Assembly (NCBI RefSeq): GCF_014655715.1
Contig: NZ_BNBM01000009.1
Coordinates: 355,737 to 403,691 of the forward strand
DNA length: 47,955 nt
Reading direction: 5' to 3'
Source of the DNA: Streptomyces lanatus
GTDB taxonomy: Bacteria; Actinomycetota; Actinomycetes; Streptomycetales; Streptomycetaceae
The translations under genes were made by a program, and so were the position numbers. Under the pieces are notes generated by a model that was given only the letters and a program-made list of their open reading frames with translations, did not search any database and was not told the origin of the DNA. Below, piece by piece: positions 8,357 through 15,565 of the stretch (position 1 is the first letter of the stretch; every line of letters begins with the position of its first letter).

Positions 8357-9366
8357 CCGCCCTGCAGCTGTTCATCGGTTTTCTGACGCTGGTCGTCAAC
8401 GCCTTCTTCGTGGGCGCCGAGTTCGCGCTGATCTCGGTGCGGCGCTCACAGATCGAGCCGTACGCCGAGGAGGGCGACCGGCGCGCCAAGAGCGTGCTGT
8501 GGGGTCTGCGGCATGTGTCCGCCCTGATGGCGGCGGCGCAGCTCGGCATCACACTGTGCACGCTGGTGCTCGGTGTGGTCGCCGAACCGGCCATCGAGCA
8601 CCTCCTGGAGCCGGTGTTCCACGCGGTGGGCGTGCCGGAGGGCGCCGGGCGCGTGGTGTCCTTCGTGATCGCGCTGACGCTGGCCACCTACCTCCACATG
8701 CTGCTCGGCGAGATGGTGCCGAAGAACATCGCGCTGGCCGAGCCGGTGCGCAGCGCCCTGCTGCTCGGCCCGCCGCTGGTCACGCTCGCCCGGGCGCTGC
8801 GGCCGGTGATCTTCACGATCAACGCCTTCGCCAACGCCCTGCTGAAGCTGCTGCGCGTCGAGACCAAGGACGAGGTCACCGCGACCTTCTCCGACGCCGA
8901 ACTGGCCCGGCTGGTGCGGGACTCCGGCGAGGCCGGCCTGATCGACGACCGCGCGCGGGAGCGGCTGCACGACGCCCTGGAACTGGGCCGCCGACCCGTG
9001 CGTGACGTGGTGCTTCCGCTGGAGAGCGTCGTCTACGCGCGCGTGGGCGTCACGCCGGAGGAGCTGGAGCGGCTGTCGGCCGAGTCGGGCTTTTCCCGCT
9101 TCCCGGTCGTCGACGAGGGCCGCCACATCGTCGGCTACCTCCATGTGAAGGACGCGCTGGACGCCGTCACCCAGGACGTGCCGTTCGAGGTGGCGGACAT
9201 GCGGTCCATCGCGCGCGTACGGGAGAGCACGCCGCTGGACGACGTCCTGACGGCGATGCGGGGCAGCCGTACGCATGTGGCGGCGGTCTCGGGCGGCGAC
9301 GGGCGGCTGGCGGGCCTGGTGACGATGGAGGACGTGCTGCGGGAGCTGTTCGGGCAGCGGACCTGA
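8353..9366 (+). CDS. CNNM family CBS-domain membrane protein, short paralogue
   Basis: A 337-aa paralogue of the preceding gene. It has the same DUF21 membrane domain (residues 1-180, with FFVGAEFALISVRRSQIE, AAQLGITLCTLVLGVVAEPAIE and LLGEMVPKNIALAEP) and a CBS pair (about 205-330, ending TMEDVLRELFGQRT). It lacks the CorC/HlyC domain. It is translationally coupled to 7016-8356 through an ATGA overlap at 8353-8356, so the two may form a hetero-oligomeric transporter. Such tandem long/short pairs are common in actinobacteria. A strong hairpin lies 16 nt after the stop. Confidence 0.92.
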   Translation: MTALQLFIGFLTLVVNAFFVGAEFALISVRRSQIEPYAEEGDRRAKSVLWGLRHVSALMAAAQLGITLCTLVLGVVAEPAIEHLLEPVFHAVGVPEGAGRVVSFVIALTLATYLHMLLGEMVPKNIALAEPVRSALLLGPPLVTLARALRPVIFTINAFANALLKLLRVETKDEVTATFSDAELARLVRDSGEAGLIDDRARERLHDALELGRRPVRDVVLPLESVVYARVGVTPEELERLSAESGFSRFPVVDEGRHIVGYLHVKDALDAVTQDVPFEVADMRSIARVRESTPLDDVLTAMRGSRTHVAAVSGGDGRLAGLVTMEDVLRELFGQRT

Positions 9367-9381
9367 CGGCCTCGGCGGAAC

Positions 9382-9432
9382 TGGTACCCGGGCCGACCGA
9401 CCGACGGGTATGGAGCCCGGTTACCATTTCTG
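9382..9432 (+). terminator. Hairpin with T-rich tail after the CNNM operon
   Basis: Arms TGGTACCCGGGC (9382-9393) and GCCCGGTTACCA (9415-9426) pair over 12 bp with one mismatch and a 21-nt loop. ATTTCTGT follows, so the site fits a factor-independent terminator 16 nt after the stop at 9366. The right arm also overlaps TACCAT (9422-9427), a possible -10 for the next gene, so it could alternatively be an operator. Confidence 0.55.
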
Positions 9433-9437
9433 TCGCC

Positions 9438-10220
9438 ATGCAGACGAACCCCATATACAGCAGCCTGGTCGCGATCGGCGACTCCTTCACCGAGGGCATG
9501 TCGGACCTCCTCCCGAACGGCACCTACCGGGGCTGGGCCGACCTCCTCGCGGGGCGGATGGCCGCCCGCAACCCCGATTTCCGGTACGCCAACCTCGCGG
9601 TGCGCGGGAAGCTGATCGGGCAGATCGTCGAGGAGCAGGTGGACGTGGCCGCCGCGATGGGCGCCGATGTGATCACGCTCGTCGGCGGGCTCAATGACAC
9701 GCTGCGGCCCAAGTGCGACATGGGGCGGGTGCGCGGCCTGCTGGAGGAGGCCGTGGAGAAGCTCGCCCCGGCCTGCCGGCAGCTGGTGCTGATGCGCAGC
9801 CCTGGGCGGCAGGGGCCGGTCCTGGAGCGGTTCCGGCCGCGTATGGAGGAGCTGTTCGTCTGCGTCGACGAGCTGGCCGAGCGGCACGGGGCGGTCGTCG
9901 TCGACCTGTACGGGGCCCCGTCGCTCTCCGATCCCCGCATGTGGGACGTGGACCGGCTGCATCTGACGGCGGACGGGCATCGCCGGGTCGCCGAGGCCGT
10001 GTGGCAGTCGCTCGGCCACGACCCCGAGGACACCGAGTGGCGGACCCCGATGCCGGCCACGGTGCCCCCGGGGTGGGTCACCCGACGGGTCGCCGACGCG
10101 CGGTTCGCACGGCAGTACCTGCTGCCGTGGATCGGGCGCCGGCTGACCGGCCGGTCCTCCGGGGACGGTCTGCCCGCGAAGCGACCCGAACTCCTGCCGT
10201 ACGAGGGTCCGGCGGCGTAG
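9438..10220 (+). CDS. SGNH/GDSL-family hydrolase
   Basis: A 260-aa esterase-like protein. Block I is AIGDSFTEG with Ser16. Block III is a GGLNDT sequence (the Asn of the oxyanion hole), and block V is DRLHLT with Asp172 and His175. These are the catalytic features of the SGNH hydrolase superfamily. There is no signal peptide, so it should act in the cytoplasm on an unknown ester. The C-terminal 60 residues (from about 200) are an extension rich in Arg and Pro that is frequent in Streptomyces members. The ATG at 9438 lacks an obvious ribosome-binding site, and TACCAT at 9422 may give a very short leader. It converges on the LPETG protein gene. Confidence 0.88.
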   Translation: MQTNPIYSSLVAIGDSFTEGMSDLLPNGTYRGWADLLAGRMAARNPDFRYANLAVRGKLIGQIVEEQVDVAAAMGADVITLVGGLNDTLRPKCDMGRVRGLLEEAVEKLAPACRQLVLMRSPGRQGPVLERFRPRMEELFVCVDELAERHGAVVVDLYGAPSLSDPRMWDVDRLHLTADGHRRVAEAVWQSLGHDPEDTEWRTPMPATVPPGWVTRRVADARFARQYLLPWIGRRLTGRSSGDGLPAKRPELLPYEGPAA

Positions 10221-10243
10221 GCCGCTTCGCTGAGCCCTGTGCG

Positions 10244-11071
10244 CTAACGCCGGGACGCGGCCCGGCTCCGCCGGTAGACGACCGTCCCGGCGATCAGCAG
10301 CGCCCCGCTGGCGGCGATGCCTCCGATGATGCTCTCGGCGCCGGTCTCCGGCAGGTGGGGGTGATCCGGCTTCCCGGGCGGCGTCTTGGTCGGCGTCGGC
10401 TCGGGCGTGGGCTCGTGGGTGGGGGGCGGCGTGTGGGTCTTGGTGGGCGTCGGGGTGGGGGTGGGGTGTTCCTCGCGGCCGTAGCCGTGATCGTCGCCGT
10501 GGCCGTACCCGTGATCGTCGCCGTAGCCGTAGCCGTGGTCGTCGGGCTTCTCGTCGCCGTAGCCGCTCGGCTCCTCGGAACCGTAGCCGTAGCCGTAGCC
10601 GCTCGGCTTCTCGTCGCCGTAGCCGTGGTGGGTCGGCTTGTCCGGGCCGTAGCCCTGGTGGCTGGGCGTCTCGTGGCCGTAGCCGCTCGGCTGCTCCGAA
10701 CCGTAGCCCTGGTCGGCCGGGTTCTCGGTGCCATAGCCCTGGCTGCTCGGCTCCTCGGTGCCGTATCCGGAGTTTCCATATCCCGAGGAGTCGTTTCCGG
10801 CGGCGGGCTGCGGCAGGTGGAGGTCGCTGAACCTTTCATTCACCTCCTCGAATTCGCCCTGGATCTCATCGAATTTCTCCTGCATCCTGCCGAATTTCTC
10901 GTCCAGCTGCGCCGGGTCCCATGGATCCGCCTGGCCCGGCAGTGCGGCGGCGGAGTTCACCAGGGCTCCCTGCGTGTGCGGTGCGGCCGCGGACGACGAT
11001 GTGCCGTAGAGGGACAGGGCGCTGGTCGCGGCGGCGGCCACGATCAATCCCCTGGTCAGAGCCTGTCGCAT
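10244..11071 (-). CDS. LPETG wall-anchored protein with GYG repeats
   Basis: A 275-aa exported protein, probably fixed to the cell wall by sortase. Residues 1-30 form a signal peptide (hydrophobic core LIVAAAATSALSLYG, cleavage after SAAA). Residues 53-82 are a charged amphipathic helix or short coiled coil. About residues 96-200 are low-complexity repeats built on GYG, with variants such as DHGYG and SGYG. A Pro/Thr-rich spacer follows, then LPETG at 240-244, a hydrophobic helix and a positively charged tail. I chose the ATG at 11071 (MRQALTRG) because the signal peptide begins there; a start 48 nt further upstream would add a non-signal extension. Its function is unknown; the His/Tyr/Gly-rich repeats could bind metal, glycans or neighbouring proteins. 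Confidence 0.85.
   Translation of the reverse strand: MRQALTRGLIVAAAATSALSLYGTSSSAAAPHTQGALVNSAAALPGQADPWDPAQLDEKFGRMQEKFDEIQGEFEEVNERFSDLHLPQPAAGNDSSGYGNSGYGTEEPSSQGYGTENPADQGYGSEQPSGYGHETPSHQGYGPDKPTHHGYGDEKPSGYGYGYGSEEPSGYGDEKPDDHGYGYGDDHGYGHGDDHGYGREEHPTPTPTPTKTHTPPPTHEPTPEPTPTKTPPGKPDHPHLPETGAESIIGGIAASGALLIAGTVVYRRSRAASRR
10478..10788. repeat. Degenerate tandem repeats encoding GYG units
   Basis: The plus strand shows many close copies of the core CCGTAGCCG spaced by 12-45 nt (for example around 10487, 10526, 10559, 10583, 10618, 10678 and 10710). These encode the GYG repeats of the wall-anchored protein. Repeat number is likely to vary between strains by slippage or recombination. Confidence 0.8.
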
Positions 11072-11317
11072 TCTCGTTTTCTCTCTCTCGGACGGAATGG
11101 GGAAGCCGACGTCGTTCAATGTCGTACGTTCACACTCGCCACGACGTGCAGACTATGAACGAAATGTGAAGGCCCCGGGAAACCGGAACGCGTCGGCCGC
11201 CGATGAATTCACCCGAACGCCCGACCCGGAGCGATATCCCTCTCGTCTCCGTCGGTCGTATCCGTCGCGCGTCCGTCTCGCAGTGCGGGCGACGGACGGC
11301 GCGCGGAGCGCCCCGGG

Positions 11318-11323
11318 TAAACT
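11318..11323 (+). promoter_or_regulatory. Putative -10 element for purB
   Basis: TAAACT lies 8 nt before the GTG start at 11332, which would give a leaderless or nearly leaderless purB message. No convincing -35 is visible. The 260-bp region 11072-11331 between the divergent wall-protein and purB genes otherwise holds no gene that I can support. Confidence 0.35.
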
Positions 11324-11331
11324 CCGTGCAC

Positions 11332-12774
11332 GTGACTTCTGCGCCCGCCAAGCCCCGCATCCCGAACGTCCTCGCCGGACGCTACGCATCCACCGAGCTC
11401 GCCACGCTCTGGTCCCCCGAGCAGAAGGTGAAGCTCGAGCGGCAGCTCTGGCTCGCCGTGCTGCGGGCCCAGAAGGACCTCGGCATCGAGGTGCCGGACG
11501 CGGCGATCGCCGACTACGAGCGCGTCCTCGACACCGTCGACCTGGCCTCCATCGCCGAGCGCGAGAAGGTCACGCGGCACGACGTGAAGGCGCGGATCGA
11601 GGAGTTCAACGACCTCGCCGGGCACGAGCACGTACACAAGGGCATGACGTCCCGTGACCTCACGGAGAACGTCGAGCAGCTTCAGATCCGGCTCTCCCTG
11701 GAGCTGATGCGCGACCGTACGGTGGCCGTGCTGGCGCGTCTGGGCAAGCTGGCCGGGGAGTACGGCGAGCTGGTCATGGCCGGCCGCTCGCACAATGTCG
11801 CCGCGCAGGCCACGACGCTGGGCAAGCGCTTCGCGACCGGCGCCGACGAGCTGCTCGTCGCGTACAGCCGGGTCGAGGAGCTGCTGGGCCGCTATCCGCT
11901 GCGCGGTATCAAGGGCCCGGTCGGCACGGCGCAGGACATGCTGGACCTGCTGGGCGGGGACGCCTCGAAGCTCGCCGACCTGGAGGACCGGATCGCCGGG
12001 CACCTGGGCTTCTCGCAGGCGTTCACCTCGGTCGGCCAGGTCTACCCGCGCTCGCTGGACTACGAGGTCGTCACCGCGCTGGTGCAGCTGGCGGCGGCGC
12101 CGTCGTCGCTGGCGAAGACCATCCGGCTGATGGCCGGGCACGAGTTGGTCACCGAGGGCTTCAAGCCGGGCCAGGTCGGTTCCTCCGCGATGCCGCACAA
12201 GATGAACACGCGGTCCTGTGAGCGCGTGAACGGCCTGATGGTGATCCTGCGCGGCTACGCCTCGATGACGGGCGAGCTGGCGGGCGACCAGTGGAACGAG
12301 GGCGATGTGTCCTGCTCGGTGGTGCGCCGGGTCGCGCTGCCGGACGCGTTCTTCGCGCTGGACGGCCTGTTGGAGACGTTCCTGACGGTGCTCGACGAGT
12401 TCGGCGCCTTCCCGGCCGTCGTGGCGCGTGAACTGGACCGGTACCTGCCCTTCCTCGCCACCACCAAGGTGCTGATGGGCGCGGTGCGTGCGGGCGTCGG
12501 CCGTGAGGTGGCACACGAGGCGATCAAGGAGAACGCCGTCGCCTCCGCGCTGGCGATGCGTGAGCAGGGCGCCGAGCGCAATGAGCTGCTCGACAAGCTG
12601 GCGGCCGACGAGCGCCTCCCGCTCGACCGTGCCGAGCTGGACGCGCTGATGGCCGACAAGCTGTCCTTCACCGGCGCGGCGGCCGACCAGGTCGGCGTCG
12701 TCGTGGGCGGCGTCGAGGAGATCGTGAAGCAGCGCCCGGAGGCGGCGGCGTACACGCCCGGGGCGATCCTCTGA
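11332..12774 (+). CDS. purB: Adenylosuccinate lyase
   Basis: A 480-aa member of the fumarase/aspartase superfamily. It catalyses two steps of purine synthesis: release of fumarate from SAICAR and from adenylosuccinate. Evidence includes the N-terminal PNVLAGRYAS...LWSPEQKVKLERQLWLAVL, the GMTSRDLTENVEQLQIRLSLEL region with catalytic Ser/Thr, GRSHNVAAQATTLGKR with a His, and the superfamily signature GSSAMPHKMN near residue 283. The GTG at 11332 gives VTSAPAKPRIPNV, which I take as the start; a second in-frame GTG lies 6 nt upstream. The -10-like TAAACT at 11318 supports an essentially leaderless message. It lies 13 nt before the glycosylase gene, which is probably co-transcribed. Confidence 0.96.
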   Translation: MTSAPAKPRIPNVLAGRYASTELATLWSPEQKVKLERQLWLAVLRAQKDLGIEVPDAAIADYERVLDTVDLASIAEREKVTRHDVKARIEEFNDLAGHEHVHKGMTSRDLTENVEQLQIRLSLELMRDRTVAVLARLGKLAGEYGELVMAGRSHNVAAQATTLGKRFATGADELLVAYSRVEELLGRYPLRGIKGPVGTAQDMLDLLGGDASKLADLEDRIAGHLGFSQAFTSVGQVYPRSLDYEVVTALVQLAAAPSSLAKTIRLMAGHELVTEGFKPGQVGSSAMPHKMNTRSCERVNGLMVILRGYASMTGELAGDQWNEGDVSCSVVRRVALPDAFFALDGLLETFLTVLDEFGAFPAVVARELDRYLPFLATTKVLMGAVRAGVGREVAHEAIKENAVASALAMREQGAERNELLDKLAADERLPLDRAELDALMADKLSFTGAAADQVGVVVGGVEEIVKQRPEAAAYTPGAIL

Positions 12775-12787
12775 CGCCTCCCAGGCC

Positions 12788-13336
12788 ATGACGCGCTTCA
12801 CTCAGGCGGAGCTGGAGGCCGCCCGCGACCGACTCGTCCCGGACGTGGTCGCGGACGGCCTCCACGTCCTGTTCTGCGGTATCAACCCCGGTCTGATGAC
12901 CGCCGCGACCGGCCATCACTTCGCCCGCCCCGGCAACCGGTTCTGGCCCGTCCTGCATCTGTCCGGCTTCACGCCGCGGCTCATGAAGCCGGCGGAGCAG
13001 GGGGAGTTGCTGTCCTACGGGCTCGGCATCACGAACGTCGTCGCACGGGCGACCGCGCGGGCGGACGAGCTGAGCGCCGACGAGTACCGCGAGGGCGGGC
13101 GGCTGCTGGCGGCGAAGGTGACGCGGCTCAGGCCGCGTTGGCTGGCCGTCGTGGGGGTCACCGCGTATCGCGCGGCGTTCGACGACCGCAGGGCCCAGGT
13201 GGGGCCTCAGGAGCGGGTGATCGGGGGCACGCGCGTGTGGGTGCTGCCGAATCCGAGCGGGCTGAACGCGCATTGGACGGCGGCGACGATGGCGGAGGAG
13301 TACGGGCGGTTGCGGGTGGCGGCGGCCGAGGTGTGA
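12788..13336 (+). CDS. mug: G/U-mismatch-specific uracil/thymine-DNA glycosylase
   Basis: A 182-aa protein of the uracil-DNA glycosylase superfamily, Mug/TDG family. Motif 1 GINPG at residues 31-35 contains the Asn of Mug-type enzymes, and motif 2 NPSGLNAHW lies near residue 155. It removes uracil or thymine mispaired with guanine to start base-excision repair. The position 13 nt after purB suggests an operon, and this adjacency is common in Streptomyces. The ATG follows GCCTCCCAGGCC, with no strong ribosome-binding site, consistent with coupled translation. It converges on the small orphan gene at 13353. Confidence 0.92.
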   Translation: MTRFTQAELEAARDRLVPDVVADGLHVLFCGINPGLMTAATGHHFARPGNRFWPVLHLSGFTPRLMKPAEQGELLSYGLGITNVVARATARADELSADEYREGGRLLAAKVTRLRPRWLAVVGVTAYRAAFDDRRAQVGPQERVIGGTRVWVLPNPSGLNAHWTAATMAEEYGRLRVAAAEV

Positions 13337-13352
13337 CGGGTCGGGGCGGGGC

Positions 13353-13766
13353 TCAGGGTGGGTCGAACTCCGTCACCATGAGCAGGAGTTCGGGCACGGC
13401 CTCCGGGTTCCGATCGGCGACGGCCAGGGTGACATAGCGGCCCGTGCCGGTCGCGCTCCAGGTGTGCAGGTCGTCGGCCCGGGTACCGAGCACGACCCAC
13501 GCCTCGGCTATCTCCTCTCCCCGGTCGCGCCGCTCCATGAAGGTCACGCTCCCCCAGCACGACCCCTTTCCCCATCGCTCGTCGAACAGCAGCACAAGCG
13601 CGGCCTCATAGGCGTAGAGATCGTCCGTGCTCGGCCATGAGCCCGGCCCTAACTCGGCTATGTAGTAGCCCGGTCCGCCCAGGGGGAACTCCGTCCTGTC
13701 GCGCTCCGTGGGAAAGGGCTCGGTGCACAGCAGGTCGGTCAGGGCCAGATCCTTCGCGACGTCCAT
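13353..13766 (-). CDS. Hypothetical protein, 137 aa
   Basis: I do not recognise this family. It is a soluble, acidic 137-aa protein. Notable features are a Trp/Gly-rich segment (ELGPGSWPSTDDLYAYEAALVLLFDERWGKGSCWG), then SVTFMERRDRGEEIAEAWVVLG and a C-terminal VTLAVADRNPEAVPELLLMVTEFD. No signal peptide or membrane segment is present. Its size and composition would suit an immunity-type or small alpha+beta protein, but that is only an impression. The ATG start at 13766 is set by a promoter of the DNA-damage type ending 7 nt upstream, which implies a leaderless message. An in-frame GTG at 13790 lies inside that promoter. It sits just downstream of an ABC-2 exporter, but with its own promoter. 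Confidence 0.7.
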   Translation of the reverse strand: MDVAKDLALTDLLCTEPFPTERDRTEFPLGGPGYYIAELGPGSWPSTDDLYAYEAALVLLFDERWGKGSCWGSVTFMERRDRGEEIAEAWVVLGTRADDLHTWSATGTGRYVTLAVADRNPEAVPELLLMVTEFDPP

Positions 13767-13773
13767 GTGATCC

Positions 13774-13796
13774 AGTATTGCCGCCGCCACTGACAA
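13774..13796 (-). promoter_or_regulatory. RecA-NDp-like (PafBC-type) promoter, orphan gene
   Basis: On the minus strand, TTGTCAGTG (13796-13788), 8 nt, then AATACT (13779-13774) match the actinobacterial motif tTGTCRgtg-N8-TAnnnT except for the first T of the -10. The ATG at 13766 follows 7 nt later. The form is identical to the sites at 15537 and 27564. Function is inferred from motif knowledge. Confidence 0.5.
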
Positions 13797-13807
13797 TTGG
13801 TGTGCCG

Positions 13808-14533
13808 TCAGGCATCCCGGCGTCGCACGCTCCACGCCCCCGCCGCCAACGCGCCCACGGTCCACAGCGCGGTCACCGCCAGCCCCGACCAGGGGCCGAG
13901 TGTGCCGTCGTACGTCTGGTGCAGGGCGATCTGGCCGGCCTTGTCGGGCATGAAGTCGGCCACAGTGCCCGCTGCGTCGCCGATGACGAAGGACACGACG
14001 AGGATGAACGGGATGAGCAGGGAGAGCGTGGCCACTCCGCTGCGGAGCAGGGCGGTGAGGCCGGCCGCGAACAGGGCCATGAGCATGAGGTAGACCCCGC
14101 AGCCCAGCACCCCGCGCACCTGCTCGGCCGTAGTGAGGCCGCTCGCCGCCGAACCGAGGCCCGCGCGTGCCACCGCCAGCGCCGTGCCCGCGGTGACCAG
14201 CCCGGCGAGCAGCGCAGGCACGGCGACGGCCGTGACCTTGGCCGCGAACCACCGCCCTCGCCGCGGCACCGAGGCCAGCGTCAGCCGGAGCGCACCCCCG
14301 TGGTACTCCGACGACATGGCCAGGGCACCGAACGAGACGGCGGCGATCTGACCGGGCAGTACTCCGGACAGTGCGGTGAAGAGCGGGTCGAAGTCCGGCT
14401 CGGAGCTCCCGTCGGCGGCGGCCAGCGCGGAGAACGCGGTGGTGGCGGCGAACAGCGCCAGCAGCGCTCCCGGCAGTGAGCGAAGCGTACGGATCTTGAG
14501 CCACTCCGAGTGGAGTGCGGGCGCGAATGCCAT
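13808..14533 (-). CDS. ABC-2 type transporter permease
   Basis: A 241-aa integral membrane protein with six predicted helices: around residues 20-40, 60-80, 105-128, 140-170, 175-195 and 215-235. It starts with SEWLKIRTLRSLPGALLALF, the typical N-terminus of ABC-2 exporter permeases, followed by the outer loop and a second segment with SEYHGGALRLTLASVPRRGRWFAAK. It works with the ATPase encoded immediately upstream (3-nt gap) to export an unknown substrate. The operon is read away from the divergent histidine kinase / response regulator pair, which probably controls it. Confidence 0.88.
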   Translation of the reverse strand: MAFAPALHSEWLKIRTLRSLPGALLALFAATTAFSALAAADGSSEPDFDPLFTALSGVLPGQIAAVSFGALAMSSEYHGGALRLTLASVPRRGRWFAAKVTAVAVPALLAGLVTAGTALAVARAGLGSAASGLTTAEQVRGVLGCGVYLMLMALFAAGLTALLRSGVATLSLLIPFILVVSFVIGDAAGTVADFMPDKAGQIALHQTYDGTLGPWSGLAVTALWTVGALAAGAWSVRRRDA

Positions 14534-14536
14534 GGT

Positions 14537-15457
14537 TCAGGCCTCCTGGGGCTGTGCGGTGAACTCGGTCTCGGTGGCCGTCAGGTCGAGGTAGGCCTGC
14601 TCCAAGGTGCCTTCCTCGGCGGCGAGTTCGAGAAGCGGAACGCCTGCCTGGGAGGTGAGGCGGCCGATGTCGTCCACGCGTGCGTGGCGCACCGTCCAGT
14701 GCCCGTCCTCGTGCTGGACGGCGTCGTAGCCGTGCCCGGCGAGCGCGGTTCTGAGCGCGGTGGCGTCCGGGGTGCGGATGCGGACGCGGGGTTCCACGCG
14801 TGCGTGGATGAACTCCCGCATCGGGGTGTCGGCCAGCAGCCGCCCTCGACCGAGGACCACCAGATGGTCGGCGAAGGACGCGGTCTCGTTCATGAGATGG
14901 CTGGAGACCAGGACCGTGCGCCCCTCCCCCGCGAGCCGGCGCAGCAACTCGCGGATCCAGATGATGCCTTCGGGGTCGAGGCCGTTGGACGGCTCGTCGA
15001 GCAGCACGACCTCGGGGTCGCCGAGGAGGGCCCCGGCGATGCCGAGCCGCTGGCGCATGCCCAGGGAGTACGTCTTCACCCGGCGCCGGGCCACCGACGC
15101 GAGCCCGGTCTCCTCCAGCACCTCGTCGACCCGGCGTTCAGGGATGCGGTTGCTGACCGCGAGGACACGGAGGTGATCGCGGCCGGTACGGGAGCCGTGC
15201 GCGGCCTGGGCCTCCAGCAACGCACCCACATGACGGAGGGGTTCGTGCAGCGTCGGGTAGGCACGGCCGCCGATCGTGGCGGTGCCCGAGGTCGGCCGGT
15301 CGAGGCCGAGCACGAGCCGCATGGTGGTGGACTTTCCGGCGCCGTTGGGGCCGAGGAAGCCGGTGACACGGCCGGGGAGGACGGTGAAGGTGAGGTCGTC
15401 CACGGCTCGTCCGGTGCCGTACTCCTTGGTGAGCTGCTGGACTTCGATGCTGGTCAT
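14537..15457 (-). CDS. ABC-2 transporter ATP-binding protein
   Basis: A 306-aa ATPase of the DrrA/CcmA-like drug-export group. Walker A is GPNGAGKST, the signature YSLGMRQRLGIAGALLG, Walker B VVLLDEPSNGLDPEGI, and the switch His is in VSSHLMNE. The C-terminal 90 residues form the regulatory extension typical of this group. The ATG at 15457 is the start that gives the canonical MTSIEVQQLTKEYG; the frame is open further upstream but without similarity. It is the first gene of the exporter operon, divergent from the kinase gene at 15566, and the shared 108-bp region contains repeated CTCCCCCG elements. Confidence 0.93.
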   Translation of the reverse strand: MTSIEVQQLTKEYGTGRAVDDLTFTVLPGRVTGFLGPNGAGKSTTMRLVLGLDRPTSGTATIGGRAYPTLHEPLRHVGALLEAQAAHGSRTGRDHLRVLAVSNRIPERRVDEVLEETGLASVARRRVKTYSLGMRQRLGIAGALLGDPEVVLLDEPSNGLDPEGIIWIRELLRRLAGEGRTVLVSSHLMNETASFADHLVVLGRGRLLADTPMREFIHARVEPRVRIRTPDATALRTALAGHGYDAVQHEDGHWTVRHARVDDIGRLTSQAGVPLLELAAEEGTLEQAYLDLTATETEFTAQPQEA

Positions 15458-15491
15458 GGCAGCAGCCTGACCGTCGAGCCCGGCCGCTGCC

Positions 15492-15531
15492 CTCCCCCGC
15501 CGGTGGAGATCGGCTCCCCCGTGCGGGGGAG
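15492..15531. promoter_or_regulatory. Repeated CTCCCCCG elements between exporter and kinase
   Basis: CTCCCCCG occurs at 15492-15499 and 15514-15521 (22 bp apart, about two helical turns). Its inverted copy CGGGGGAG occurs at 15524-15531, forming an 8-bp inverted repeat with a 2-nt centre. The location between the divergent ABC operon and the two-component operon suggests a site for the response regulator. Binding is inference. Confidence 0.45.
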
Positions 15532-15536
15532 GCCCG

Positions 15537-15559
15537 TTGTCAGTGGTGGCTGGCACGAT
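15537..15559 (+). promoter_or_regulatory. RecA-NDp-like promoter, histidine kinase
   Basis: TTGTCAGTG (15537-15545), 8 nt, then CACGAT (15554-15559) match the tTGTCRgtg-N8-TAnnnT motif except for the first -10 base. The kinase ATG at 15566 follows 6 nt later, as at 27564. The weak -10 lowers confidence; TTGTCA could also be an ordinary -35-like sequence. Confidence 0.4.
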
Positions 15560-15565
15560 GACGAA

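Noticed and set aside
11072..11331. PHO box or small gene in the wall-protein/purB divergent region
   Set aside because: Only one GTTCAC-like unit without an 11-nt tandem partner, and no frame with coding character or start signals.
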